From: Oreocharis arfaki
Lineage: Eukaryota > Chordata > Aves > Passeriformes > Paramythiidae
Length of the DNA: 64,000 nt
Direction of reading: 5' to 3'
Assembly: GCA_013398015.1 (NCBI GenBank)
Contig: VZRR01005727.1
Coordinates: forward strand, 382,719 to 446,718
This document shows, one piece after another, positions 26,101 to 38,593 of this stretch. A program made the position numbers and the translations under genes. The stretch's first letter is position 1. The number at the start of each line of letters is the position of its first letter. Below the pieces are notes generated by a model, which made no database searches, was not told the DNA's origin, and worked only from the letters and a program-made list of their open reading frames with translations.

Positions 26101-29100
26101 TGCATTTTGGGGAGTAAGACTAAGGCAGAAGCAGGAGCTCGTGCTGTGGTTTATGCAGCAAAATACCCAAGTTAACTACCAGGAATGCAAATAGGCTTGA
26201 TGCTGGGGCTAAAAGGGGGGAGATGCACACAGAGCTCAGGGCAAAGCAGCAGCACCACCCTGCAGCAGCATGTGGTGCCAGATCTTGAGCTGCTGTTCAG
26301 GAGCACAGTGACAAACCCAGGCCACATCACGGCCAGGTCTCCTGCAGCTGGAACTTCTAACCAACAGCCAAAGGTCCCAAAAGACAAATAACATCGTTGT
26401 AACGTGCATCAGCTCACAGATTCCCTCAATAACCTTCTTCACCACAGCTGAGAGGGAAGAAGAATGGATTTCAAGGGTGTTTATCGGATGTGCTCAGGCT
26501 TTCTTCTCCTAAAGTAGTCAATACCTTTAGAACAATTCAGTATTTACACACCGAAAGGGCTTTTTGATGCAAAGCAGCTGTGGTAGTATGAACTAAGCAT
26601 TGACCTTTTTTTCCTGTCAATTTAAGCTAAAACTCAAATATTTAAGGCACAGAATGTTGTGTTTGTAACCGTGCAGCCCAGCTCGATGTTTCTACTAGCA
26701 TCGTACACTGGCTGACAAAGCCTCATGTGAAGAGACATACAGACATCAGAACGAATTACCACCTATGTACCACCACTGAGCTGCCAGATGCCTGCCAGAA
26801 ATGCTGCTCTCTGTAAAGGTATTAGTTGTCGTTTTGGGGAAATTATGTCTCAAGAGCAGGAGCTCGAAACTCACCCGGTGTTGGTATCTCCCTGTTGAAG
26901 GCTATTGAAAAAAAACTAAAAGGGAAAAAAAACCAAAAGGGAAAAAAATCTCCTCTTATTCGTCAGGGATCCAAGAAATTGAAAGAGTTAATGGCTTCAT
27001 CTGCTGTCCTTGGAATTGCTGGAACAACTCATTGTTGGTCTAACTGAGCAGGAGTCAGGCCCTGTGTGACTCATGCAGGACACTGAATGGGCCCAGTACT
27101 GCCTAAAATTGATTCTTGCACTACTTCTTCCCTTTGCTCTCGGGGTAAAGGGCATTTCTGAAGAAATTGCCCTACTTCACAGCCTGCTCTCAACCATCCC
27201 TGGAAGCCCTGGTTCCCTTAGCTTGCTGCCATGTGCTGCAAAGCTGATGACTTACAGCATTAAAAATTACGGCCTCCATGATTCACGTTGCTGATGCTCT
27301 TGTTTTAGTCTAATCACTGATACACATTTTACAAGAAGTTGACAAATACATCAGGTTACTGAGGTTCATTTTAGCTTTGGCTATGGATGATTTAATACAG
27401 AAGGAAATCAGGTTAGGGAAAGCTCTGAATATGTATTTTCCAGGGGGAACAGAAAAAAAAAAAGTTTTTCTCGCCTCCTCTCACTGCTTCTCAGTCATCG
27501 AGAGAGAAAGAAATGATGGAAATGACACATGAGCTGCTGCAAAGCCTAAAAATAAGACAGCTTTTATTTTATATTTGGAAAGGGAGATTAGTTTGTTCTG
27601 TGGCTATTTTTCCTTTTTTTTTTTTTTAATCTTTAAACAAGGTGGCATTTAAAGTACACACTCACCACATCAAAAGAGGCAAACAAATTTATTGCATTTT
27701 ATTGCTGGTGAGGTGGATAATGGGAAAAGATGTGAAAAGTGAGGGAAAGTGTGGGAAGTGGGGGCACTTACAGGGAAATGCATTTGTGTGGGTTGGGTTT
27801 AGCAGTTTGAGACAGAGAAGTACTTAGTACAAATTGCTTTGCATTTACACTCAGAAATGCAGAATAGCCCTTCTCTTAAAAGGAATTACATATGAGCCAT
27901 TCTTGAAGCTGGTATTAGGTAGGCAGGACTGAGGATGCTGCTGGCAGGAGACTTAATGTGTGAGTGCTGCTTCAGGCCAGACCAAATGGGTAACCTTCCA
28001 GGTCAGCAGCAGTAAAGGTCCTGAGGTTAAAAAAAGAGGACAACTGACTAAGGGACTTCTTTTTTTTTCCTAAACTACAAAAAGTAAGTCCTGCTCCTTA
28101 CAAAGAGTTTTGACATTGGCCTCAGACACAAACTGCAGAAATAAAAAAATAAAAGCCACTGAGTTCATGCTTTGAAGTTCACTAGGATTAGCCACACAAG
28201 AGCAAATTCCAGGAAGAGAAGGTAATCAAAATGCAGGCAAGCAATTAGATCTGCATATTAAGTATGAAAATACACAGTGATGGGTTGCATATTAAGTAAG
28301 TGCAGTAACCTTGTGCTTCTGGAGCTGCTCAGTGAGGTTACTGTGCACAGGAGCTCAGAGGACGCACCTCCTGAGGGGGAAATTGCTTTTCTTTGGCTAT
28401 AACCATGGATATGGAGATGAAAATGACACTTGTGTTTGGTCTTATCAGCAAGGGGGCTGGGGACAGTGGGCAGGACTGAGCCCTGCCCAGGCTGGGGAAA
28501 CCCAGCCATGTGTGGTGGGCACCAGGGGGGCCTTGGGCAGGACTGTGTGAGGCACATGGGGCGAGGGGCTGCCCTTGGGGTGCTGCCAGCCAGCCAGGGT
28601 GCATGAGAGATTCCTGAGCCAGGGGCTTGGAGAGGTGGGCAGGGCAGAAGCTTACGCCGTGCTTGACTCACGACTCTGCTCCAAGCAACAGACAGGGAAT
28701 TTAAAAATTTTTATTACTGCAGTGGGCTTTTACTGCCCTAGAAGGAGCCTATTCTAATTTTGGAAATCAGTGCTTCCTGAAAAAACTACATTTTATCCGT
28801 AATTATTATTAGATTTTTTTCCTTCTCCCTAAAACAGAGGAGTGAGATTTTTGAGAGCCTGTGCATTGCATCAGGCCCTCTCTGCTCTTTGCTGCTCCTC
28901 ACTGGCAGTGACCACAGAGCTGGGAAAAGGTGTGACCATCCAGGCACCCACCCAGGTGCTGTTCAGCACTGCCATCACAATTCACTGGAGTCTGAGGTTA
29001 GAGTTACCTCAGTTGTAAGGTTTCAGCATGGAGCTGTTACCCTGTGCCCATGCCCATCCCCGATGGTCTGTCTGTGCACACTCAGTAAAAGCCAGGTGGT

Positions 29101-31618
29101 GATAACCCCTGTATCAGAGGCTTAGGTTGTCTGAGGTTCCTAAATGATTCTGTTGGCTAGGACTCAAAGTCAAGCCGTGGCTTGTTGGATCAGTAATTGC
29201 TTTCTAAAATCCTGTGGACTTCCAAGGGAGATTTATCCTCACCTTCTCAAGGAAGATCACTGGTCTGCAGTGAGAAACATGAGCACAACACAAGTTTGAG
29301 GTCATCTGACTGTTTATGTGACATGGCACATACAGCATAAAATGAATGCCTGGCTTCCTGGCCTTCCTGTCCTTCATTTCCCTGTGTACTTCTAATCCTT
29401 CCATTTATAAAAGTCTGTTGAAGATGAGGGAACTCACTCATTCAAAGTGGTGGGTTTTGTTGTTTGCTTTTTTCTTTAAGGAGCTTGATGTTGTGGGAGG
29501 GAAAGAAAGTAATAAGCAAAGGGTGGGAAGGATGATCACCTCTAAGGCAAGCAGCTTACTATTTCATGAGCCAGGCAAAATCATTTTGGACGAGCATCAA
29601 ACATACAACACAGCCAAGCTGTTTCATTGTTCCCTCCCCCCACCCCCTTTAAAATAGCATGTTGGAGAAACTGTCCCTTTAAATCTACTCCCAAGTGTCC
29701 CACTTCACCAGGCTGGAATTTGCTGTGTTGATCAGCCCTGTGTGTTGGCGTGGGTGTCAGAAATATGCAGGTGATGTCATTTTTCATTCCCTCACCCGGG
29801 GTTTAATTGACAATATCATTCCACACCCCTCCTCCCACCCTTCTTCCACCTCTTCAGTTTAAACCTTGTTCTTCCAGGCCTTTTGGGCCAACACTCTTCA
29901 AAAATGTGTTACCTTCATCATTTTAAGTTTTCTCTAAGGCAGGGAATTTTCATGACTCCATTTTTACATCGTTCTTGGTATGGGGAGGAAAGAAATGTCC
30001 AGTATGAATTTACTCTAGTAAAATATCCTATCTAGCAATAACTTCTTTGGCACACAAAATGAAGTTAGCTCACTATTGATCATAGAATCCGGCCATTAGT
30101 ATACTTTGAATCATGAAGATTTGTTCCCTTCATTTTATTATCTTTTTAATAAACAAAACATATGCCTTCTGAATTATCTCTTCTGCATAGAATTTAGTGT
30201 TGGAATATCTGTTTTTATATAGCCATATTAAATAAACCATGGCAGTAAGTCCTTGTGTAAAGCATTTTGTCATACCTTTAATCAATTCAGCAAAGATTCC
30301 AAGGTAAAAAGTAAAATTTTTCCCTTTCTTCCCCCCAGTGGGATACATCATTACTAGAGGAAGTGCAAGTTTAGAAAAGAAGTGGTTGGAAGATATAGGA
30401 AAAAAAAAAGGCAAGCACTTAATTGCATTGAGAGAGGAAAGGTCTCAGTGGCCTAGCTCCTCTCTTTCCAAAGGATCTTCCTGCTCCTCGCATCCAAGTG
30501 GCTCTTCCGGGACAAAAGCCCCAAGACCAGCAATGACCCGTGGACTCCAAATAGACAAGTGCTCTTGGGACTGTCCTGGGAGCCAAAAGTCAAGCTGTGA
30601 GGCAAAGCTTTTCCTCTGCTGTCTCTTCACCCAAGTGAATGGGAATATTGATGTATTCAGCTCTCATTTCTCATCCCCAGCTTCCTCTGACTCATAAATG
30701 GAGGTGCAAACAAAACCACCTCCACATTCCAATGGAGCTGTGCCTGGGAGGTAACAGGTCATATCTAAGGCACTGGGGTAACCCAGGACCATAAGCCAGA
30801 CCTTTCAAAAGCCAGGCTTTCAGGCTTCTGAAGCTGTCAGGCAAAGACACAGCCTTGGCCTGGAGCCCTACATCTTAGTACCTCCCTCATTATGGTTACA
30901 GTACAGATAGTTGTTTGGGATTTCTTACTGAGTCAATTAATGAGATAAAGTAAAAGTGTGAGTGAGAGCATATTGGGTAATTCAGAGGCTGAAGGGCTGT
31001 ATTGAAACACATCTGGTGATAATTAAGTTTAACTGAACAATTTTATCTGGCCAAACATAATTACTCACGTCTAAATGTATGTCAGTGCGGCTGATTGACA
31101 CACACACACTGTATAACCATGGCAAGCACAGGACAAGGCTTAGGTCAATTGCAGGAAAAAGTAAATAAGCATCCTTACAGGGATGGAGCAGGACAAAAAA
31201 AAATATATATATTGGCAATTAACTTCGCACAGAGTTTAAGATGCATTTTTTTAAAAAAAAAGTTTTGTCCCAACCCAGAGCAAGATTTTCTTTTATTTTC
31301 TTCTGGACTGTCTCCTCTGTTGGGTTAAATACAGGTGTAACACAAAGTTGTGGTGATTGCAGTTTAGTCCTTTATTGTGATTAACGCTATGAGTGGAAAG
31401 AGTTACTGAAAAGAGGCAGGAAAACGGTGGGTTTAGTGTGGGCATGACACGAATCAGCCGAAGTGTCTGATGCAATCCACAGAACTGGTGATTTGCCAGT
31501 GTTAAACAAGTGCTGAAGTGGTTAGTTTTTGTCTAGAAGTGCTACCTATGTGTCCTGCTTCACATATTGTTGTCTCCTCCGAACAACAACAAAAATCTCC
31601 TTGAAATGTGGTTTGAAT
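23108..31618. other. Long unique stretch without recognisable genes
   Basis: No gene or interspersed repeat recognised in about 8.5 kb. Points of note: a CpG-retaining block at 24690-24790; T17 at 25545-25561 followed by a G/T-rich tract; T14 at 27614-27627; a GC-rich, G-skewed block at about 28440-28640; and a pyrimidine-rich acceptor-like sequence ending at 30338. None supports a gene call by itself. Confidence 0.45.
25545..25561. repeat. T17 homopolymer next to a G/T-rich tract
   Basis: Seventeen T are followed by about 55 bases rich in TTTGG and GTGG words (to about 25615). It may be simple sequence or a decayed retrotransposon tail in reverse. No parent element was recognised. Confidence 0.8.
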
Positions 31619-31768
31619 TGACCCTGAGATTAACTCTGTTGGTTTGAGCCTGGTGCTAATAGTGCCAAGGCTGTAGATTCAATCCTTCTATGGGCCACTC
31701 ACTTTAGAGCTGGACTTGAAGGTCCTTATGGGTCTCTTGCAAGTCAGAATATTCTGTGATTCTGTGAA
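31619..31768 (+). mobile_element. tRNA-Ile/CR1 chimeric SINE (TguSINE1-like)
   Basis: The head (31619-31697) aligns to a tRNA-Ile(AAU). It has an A-box-like TTAACTCTGTTGG at 31630-31642, an anticodon-loop region GTGCTAATAGTGCC with AAT at 31658-31660, a B-box-like AGATTCAATCC at 31675-31685 and a 3' acceptor-like TGGGCCA at 31691-31697. The tail (about 31705-31768) is CR1-like: GCTGGACTTGAAGGTCC, a GGTCTCTTGCAAGTCAG segment, then ATTCTGTG octamers. This head-tail order is that of the passerine SINE TguSINE1, which is thought to be mobilised by CR1 through the shared tail. Box mismatches show an old, inactive copy. It is the best clue that the host is a songbird. Confidence 0.85.
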
Positions 31769-33520
31769 TAGTGTTTATAACCACTACTACTTTCATGGTC
31801 TTAACTCTCCTTGTACTGCTGTACTGACCTTTTACTCCAGAAGGGTTGCAGCTGTGCAGCCCTGAGTTTGTGGGTGTCTGGCACAAAGAAACTTGAAGAC
31901 TTGCTCCAGAATTCATCAGGCATCGAAGAAAGGAAATTCTTAACTAAAAATTGCTTTTCACTTCATTTTTCCTTGCCAGGAAAGGCTGACTTCCCAGAGG
32001 CGCTGTAATTCAGTGCAGGCTCTACAAGGATGCCAGTTTTACTGAAAATCCAATCTTTTTACTACAATAGAAGGCCAGCTGAGCTGCCATCCACAGCAGC
32101 ACTCAACTAACCCAGTGCCAATACTGTGTGATTCATTGATTATTATCAAATGAACTTTCACTCCTAACTTCAGAAAAGAATTAGACAGAGATGAAACTCA
32201 CTGTAAGGGCAGCTGAGCAGACTTAGCTGTAACGATGAAAAGAAATGATTACAGCCCTCAGTTGTACCAAGAAACACTTGGGTCTATGCTGCTTTTACTT
32301 AAATATTATTTAGACTTCTGCAATTTTGTTTACAGCACGTCTCAACATAAGGTGCCATATGGCAGTAGAGGAGTGGGTGCTAATAAGAGCACATGTGAGA
32401 CAACTGTGTCGCTGTGGACCCCCTCCCCAGCCATCCCAGGAGCACTCCAAGTTGAGACTTTAGCCCGGAGGCAACTGAAGTTTGCTAAAGAGTTTTCCTG
32501 GTTTCAGCTCAGGTGTTTGGGTGGCCATCTGACACATTAATAAATTAATGAACATTAGGATTATTCCCAGCCTGTGTTTTCAGGAAGATGTATCACCAGG
32601 ATGCTGTGATACTGTTTATCACTGCAGAGCACCTGGAGGCTTTGGATCTGGGACTGTCACTGCAGGAAACGATGCAGATCTGCCTGCACTCAGCTCCTCA
32701 CCCCCTTCAGGTCACACAGCTGATGCACAGTGATGAGACTGGGCTGGTGGCTGGAATTGCACCCTGGCAAGCGAGCTGAGCATGGGAAAGGCTGGGACAC
32801 TGTCCCTGGCCCTTCCTGCAGCACAGGAGCAGCTTGTGGCATACTGCCAGCACTGGCCTTTGCTGCTGTTTACTTCCCATTTCAGTATCTGGCTTGCTGG
32901 CTGTGCCCACGCGTGGCTGGGGGCTGCTGAAGCACAGCCTTTGTTTTCTGGTCCTCAGAGCCCTCCAGGTGCAGTGCCCAGGTGTTGCACACACCTGTAC
33001 CTGAGATACTCCTCACATCAGCCCGACTCAGGGGAGCTCTGTGACCTCTGTGTTTGCCACGGCTTGAAACCATCCTTTAATAATGTTAATCCTGTTGGAG
33101 GCTTTATGGGGTGTATTCCATACACACACAAAGGATGAAAACATTTCATCATTTTTTGAGGAAGGAGGAGTTCAAAATGGAGATAAATCAACATCCACTG
33201 GAATGGATATTGATTCATTTCCTCACCTTTGGAATGAATACCTACCCCTCAACAAAAAGCTATGAAGGGGAAGCCACTGTTCATCTCAAACAAACAAGGC
33301 TCAATAAATCTTAATCCTGCTAAAAGATAGTTCTGAGAGGAGCCCAGATAAGCACAGCTTAGCATTCCTGCAACCAAACATGACACTTCGTTTTTCTTTT
33401 ACTATTGGATCTACTACTTGGGCTGTGTTTTTTAATGAAAAATTACTTAAATGTGGAACAAAATTCTCATTTTAATAGCAAAACTGTATCCATATTCTTC
33501 CATTTGTTCTATTTATTCAG
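31769..33520. other. Unique non-coding stretch
   Basis: No gene recognised. A GC-richer segment at about 32560-33070 has overlapping open frames on both strands, which I attribute to composition. Confidence 0.45.
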
Positions 33521-33631
33521 GAGAATTCCACATTTCCCTGATTGAAAATCTGACTTTGGCCTATGGCAGTACCACAGGTCAGAGAGTGCTTTATGAACTG
33601 CCAGCGGAGTATCTCTGGTCCAAGCGATCTG
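33521..33631 (+). other. Candidate 111-bp exon
   Basis: A good acceptor (CCATTTGTTCTATTTATTCAG) ends at 33520 and a moderate donor (CTG then GTAGGG) follows at 33632. The 111 bp between them has only one open frame, in which a codon begins with the last base of the acceptor AG; it reads GEFHISLIENLTLAYGSTTG and continues QRVLYELPAEYLWSKRS. The other two frames stop within the first 30 bases. The peptide is not recognised and chance cannot be excluded. The open frame itself begins upstream at 33451 and runs to 33735. Confidence 0.2.
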
Positions 33632-34300
33632 GTAGGGCTGGAATCCACAAAGTACTGAACAAGCCTATGGGTCCTTGTTCTACTCAAGACCTAGGCCTGT
33701 CTCAGGAAACCAAGGAGCTGCAATCAGGTGCTTAGTGCTGGGGGAACATGTCAGTAACTCCCAGATTTCGGCCTCTAGTTCATGCTGGACATATTTCCTC
33801 TGAATATTTTACAACCCTTTTAAAATGTATTCATTTTGCACAAAGTCCCCTTGTATTTGCTTCCCATGAATATTTATGGAGCTGGCAGTGCTGCTGTGCA
33901 AAATCTGCATGGAAGGTATTTTAAATCACTCTCTGGGCCAGTCACACTGGCACTACACCTTCCCACACTCCCCATCAGACCAAAGGGGCATGAGGGGCCT
34001 TGTGGCATCAGCCACAGCTCACTGTGGAGCTGGGAGCCTCTTTGGGCAGCAGAAGTTACTTCCCAAAAGCACAGAAGTGTTCTTAACAGCTCCAGCCAGC
34101 ACCAAGTCTGCCCTTCTGGCTACAGCATCAGCATACAATGACAAAGGAATGACATTCAGAACCATTGCAATCGGACAGAGCTTGGGAGGTGTGGTTGGGT
34201 GTGGTGGCAGCTGCCTCAAAAAGGGCCTTAGAAGTTTTCTTCTGGAACTGCTGTAAGACATAGTTACATATTACCAATCTCAACTGTGTCTCAGACTGAC
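33632..34300. other. Unique non-coding stretch
   Basis: No gene recognised. Overlapping open frames at 33836-34256 on both strands lie in GC-richer sequence and have no recognisable similarity. Confidence 0.45.
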
Positions 34301-34318
34301 ACACGATAAAAATCGTGT
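34301..34318. repeat. Short perfect hairpin (7-bp arms, A4 loop)
   Basis: ACACGAT, AAAA, ATCGTGT. It stands out because each arm carries a CpG in an otherwise AT-rich region. Pairing does not extend further outward without mismatch. Function unknown; possibly chance. Confidence 0.7.
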
Positions 34319-34429
34319 CCAGTAATCCACAGTAATTATTTTCTTGCTTCTACTCAATCTTTTGTTATTCAGGCAACCCTCCTTCCTCATGGGCAACTAT
34401 GGAATGACCTGTGAGGAAAAAACCACCTT

Positions 34430-34960
34430 TTATATCAATCGATATATCCATAGAACATGACAGCATCTCTTCTATATATGTCACATACATAAATATCTGT
34501 GTGTGTAGGATTGGCATATTTTATAAATACAAAAACAATTAGTAGCATGCTTTATTTGTATATGTATATTTTCATATGTATTTTAGACATGAGCTCAACA
34601 CCTGCTGTCTAAAAATATACATACTCATGAGTTCTAAAATCATATAGACATTACATAATTATAGCTAATATACCTAGGGAGTTTCTTCTCATTCACCTCA
34701 ACTATCTTTCTGTTATTTCTCTCCCAGATCTTTGTTACCTCTGGCCAAAGAAATCTGGTGTTAGTATACTAAGTCTGCATTTGATTAGATTTTTAATTTT
34801 CTTGTATATAGACACGTACCTACAACATTATATGTGCACACATTGTACATCTCAAACATAATGTACCATAATGTGGATATACACACAAAATATATCAATG
34901 TAATATTGCAATAAAAGTTAATGTAGCCCAATATAATACATCAGAATATTCTATGCCAAA
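34430..34960. other. AT-rich block
   Basis: About 530 bases dominated by A and T, with many TATATG, ATACAT and ACATA words and few long unique open frames. It resembles decayed (TATG)n-type simple sequence or a matrix-attachment-like region. No mobile element ends were recognised. Confidence 0.6.
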
Positions 34961-34964
34961 TAAA

Positions 34965-35005
34965 AGGTCATTTAAATAATTAAATCCAAAGGAACACTGA
35001 GACAA
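34965..35005 (+). repeat. Exact 41-bp dispersed repeat, copy 1
   Basis: This begins AGGTCATTTAAATAATTAAA and ends GGAACACTGAGACAA. The identical 41 bases recur in the same orientation at 41237-41277, about 6.3 kb away. The flanks share no more than scattered bases. It is not a simple sequence and not part of an element I recognise. Confidence 0.93.
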
Positions 35006-37285
35006 AAAGCATTTTCATTTCAAAACCATACATCTGTAACATTCTCTAAGTTGTGTTACGTTATAATGTGCAACATGTAACATGCAATATGATGTTTATC
35101 ATGTATGATTCAGTGCAAGCTTCACAGTTGCTGTTACCCACCATAATTAAATCATGTTTTAGTTTTTAAAATCTCATTAAAGAAGACCTTTCTGAGAACA
35201 AGTATGCCATTAATTACTTTGTCTAACAGGAGCTTGTTCTGCCTGATTTATCTCATCCATGATAAACAGGTACTGTCACCTCACGTTCTCTCCTTATGGA
35301 AGTTTTCCTACAAAACCAATCACTTTATCTTTGTAGAGCTGCTTCTGCTCTTCGTATTTTTGAGATGCAGCCAGCAGAACACACTATGCAGGGTGAAGGA
35401 CCACTGGTTTCTGAAATGACATTCTGAACATTTTTCTATTAATCTGTATTCCCTTTTTAGCTGTGTTATTGCTCTGGTTGCCATCCCACCAACCCTTGTA
35501 CACTGAGTAAAATTGTTTATGACTCCAGGTCCACTTCCTCACTGATCACAATTAATTGAGATCCAAACAGGAGATGGCCACAGAAGTGTTTCCTGGCTGG
35601 TGGTGCTTGGGATGAAGCACTGAATATCTGATTGCCCAACACACTGGGGTTGTATTTTTTTACTGTTCATTTCAGCCTGCTTAAGTGGTGATTGATTTGA
35701 AATAAAGATTTTTTTTTTTTAATAATGCTGCAAATTTCGTGGGGTTTTGTGGGATTTGCTGTTTTCAAACTTGATCAAATAACAGTAGCTGCAATAAGAG
35801 ACTCCTGTGGATTCTCTGTGGATTCCCCATCAGGGTTTAGGTGAAAATTGCCATCTTGTTCCTCCCCTACAGTGAGGTGCCAAGACCACTAAGGCCTCTG
35901 AGGTGGGAGGGACAGACCCTGGCATCTCTGGCACAGAGGCACTGAAAGGTTTCTCTCACCAGTTCCCAAGCAGAGGCCAAGAGATCCCACAGCACTTGAA
36001 TTTCCTATCGCTGACACACTGAGGGCAAGGGAAGCAATGGCAACAGCTCCAAAGCTGCATTTGCTAACCACGATGGCAGAAAGAAACAAGTGCTTCCTCG
36101 TGAGGTCAGTACTGCTGTAACAATATTATCTTCCTTCAAGAAATGGACCTCAGTGTTTACCCTGTAATTGATGCCAAAAAACATCCCCCTCTTTGTTTAG
36201 CAGTGCCAGAGACAGGCTTTGCCCATCCAATTTCTGCTTATAGCCTATAGATGTATAGATTATAGATTTATAGAGTGTTTTTGTTAAAGAAAGCTGCTCA
36301 TTCGCTTAACTTGCCCACTATCAGTCTCACAGCATCTCGCTTTGGCCTCATGACTCCAAGACCCATCCAAGACTCTGTGCTGTGGGGGATATTTCTCTGC
36401 AAATGGGGTGTTGTGCGTATATCTAAGTCTATAGGCTGCAAAGAGAGAATAAATTCAAATAATGGTTAAAACACAAAAAACAAGGGACAAGGCCCCTCAA
36501 TCAATCAAGTTCTAGACTCATCTACATACCTCAGTGATGCATAGCAGGGAAACTGTGGTTTGAAGCTAAGAGCTCTTTCAAAAAGTCACAGACACATCAT
36601 AAGGCCTTGATTCCAACCCCATTCTTAGTTTCCATGATTTTAGGCACAGCAGATGTTTTGACAGTCAGTGCTAAAGAGAAGCTAAGGCACCCCCAGCCCC
36701 TTCCAGTCAGGGGAAGTATCCTAAATGGCCCTTTGCTTACTTGCACAGCTCCATCCCAGCTTCAGATCACCTGCAGGGGGAACACACAGGTGGCAAAAAA
36801 TAAACTTCCATTTTCTGCACTTCAGGCTGGCAGACTTCTTGTTACTGTTCATTTTAGAGAAGCTTTTTTTTATTTTGATGATTTGGGGGTATTTTTGTTT
36901 TCTTTTTTGCAGAGCTTACATTACTGTCAGTTGGAATACTAATGGACATCAACATAAACATCATCGCCAGGGCTGCTCAGTGAGACTAAGGCGGATTGTC
37001 TTGAAATTAGCTTGACTCATATCTGAAAATTGCCAGTGATTAGCTGATTATGGCTTGAATTGAAGTCAGATTGCTACAAAAAGCCACAAAAAGTCATCCA
37101 CAAATATATTCTAGTAAATGATGCCTCGGATGCCTCAGTTGCTGCCAGTGCTTGCATTAGGGATGAAGGTCTATTACCACATCACATTGATGGTACTCAT
37201 TTTAAAATATGTATTCTGCCTGGGGAGAAGCAGTCTCCTGGGGAAAATCCTGTCTTTTTACTTTTTAACCTACCCACCATGAATT
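35006..37285. other. Unique non-coding stretch
   Basis: No gene recognised. T-rich runs occur near 35709 and 36867. A short open frame at 37060-37287 has a plausible amino-acid mix but no recognisable family or splice context. Confidence 0.45.
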
Positions 37286-37332
37286 AAAAAAAAAAAAAGA
37301 AAAAAAAAGAAAAGAAAAGGGAAAAAAAAAAG
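37286..37332. repeat. A/G simple-sequence tract
   Basis: A13 followed by interrupted A runs of the AAAAG type and a final A run to about 37332. It could be a decayed poly(A) tail of a plus-strand retrocopy, but the sequence just upstream was not recognised as a processed gene. Confidence 0.85.
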
Positions 37333-38205
37333 GACACCACACCAAGCAGAACAAATTAAAATACTGTCCCTATGAGAGAAGCTTTCTCCTCCTCCATAAA
37401 TACAATTATTATAATTACAGAGTGATTCAATCCTGGTGTCTTACTAGAAATCATTCCTTCTGTCCTGATAGTATGTGGCATTTAAAATAATTTGAAAGAA
37501 ATTGAAGGCCAAGTGTTAACAATGCTGATGTCAGGTTTATTAAGGAGAAAAGAAGGTATTATTTTGTCATAATTATGAAGTTCAGTGAACACTTCTGGTT
37601 TGATTAAATTCTGTGGATTTTAGGACTTTGATGCAAACAAGACAGGACCTTATCAGTTTCCCTGTCCAAAACTACTAAGACGTTAATTTGTCACGTGTGT
37701 CTGCATTTGTCGGAGTTGAAATAAATACAGTTCAGCTTCACGAAAATAAGCAACTCCTTTATTTCAAAATAAAGTCACTTTTGAGCTGTCTCTGCATGGT
37801 TTATAGGCTGCTCCACTCTCCAGTTCCTCTTTTTTTTTTTTTCTTCACAGAGAAAATGCCCTTACAATTTTTACATGTGAAAATGTATTTGAGCTCCAGC
37901 TCTTCTTGCATTACCAAGCATACTGCACAGGGAAATACCCAAATAGCACCTACAAGTCAGGAATCATGTTTAATTCCCATAAAAGTGGGCAACAGGATAC
38001 TGCCGTGCCATTTCTAGCAGGTTTTTGATTTAAAATACTCACGATTGGTTCTCATTTCTTTTTAGTGCGTATTTGACTTCCCACCAGAAAAAATGAATTC
38101 TTACTTGGTGTCTCCAATGCTGTGAGAGAACGTTAATGGTGTCCTATGCTGGAAAACACTTACCTGGGGTGGGGATTAGGGCAGTAACAAAGGCACTCTC
38201 ACAGC
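37333..38205. other. Unique non-coding stretch upstream of the solo LTR
   Basis: No gene recognised. It ends with the CAGC that forms the left 4-bp flank of the LTR at 38206. No primer-binding site or other retroviral internal sequence is seen here, which supports a solo LTR. Confidence 0.5.
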
Positions 38206-38378
38206 TGTTGGTGGTAGAAGCCATCATGGGACCAACAGGGGAACACCAATTGCTCAGACCCAGTGGCAGTCCCAGCCCCACACAACCCCCAGCTGGAAAA
38301 GCCTCAGCAGCATCAGGAAAATTAATCCACAAACACCAGGGGTTTATGTCCAAAAAGGAGACAGAGGAGTCCTGTTCC

Positions 38379-38384
38379 TTTATT
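38379..38384 (-). terminator. AATAAA polyadenylation signal in the LTR
   Basis: The minus strand reads AATAAA here, about 70 bases downstream of the TATA-like box in LTR orientation, as expected for the R region. A reverse-oriented AATAAA also occurs on the plus strand at 38387-38392. Confidence 0.55.
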
Positions 38385-38451
38385 CGAATAAAAGGAGAGG
38401 CCATGGGGCATCCCTCTGGGTTCTCTCCAATTTTTTGGAGGGCGCAGTGTC

Positions 38452-38461
38452 CTTTTTATCC
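38452..38461 (-). promoter_or_regulatory. TATA-like box of the LTR promoter
   Basis: The minus strand reads GGATAAAAAG, placed at the U3 end. Initiation would fall about 25-30 bases downstream, near 38425. Any present activity is unknown. Confidence 0.45.
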
Positions 38462-38593
38462 TAATTTCCTGGCCACATTTCTCTCTCTCTTTCCCCACTG
38501 GCTGAGGTACTGGAGAGGTACAGTCTTCCTGGAACACCTAATACCTGAGACTCCCCCTTCTAACATATAACCCCCCTTTGATTTTTAATTCTT

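Noticed and set aside
31619..31697. Functional tRNA-Ile gene
   Set aside because: The head has mismatches in both promoter boxes and in the stems and is joined to a CR1 tail, so it is a SINE head and not a working tRNA gene.
37286..37332. Poly(A) tail of a processed pseudogene
   Set aside because: The upstream sequence does not resemble a known processed transcript, and no target-site duplication was found. Kept only as simple sequence.
38136..38570. 144-codon open frame, plus strand
   Set aside because: It runs antisense through the solo LTR (U5/R and part of U3) and has no recognised domain.
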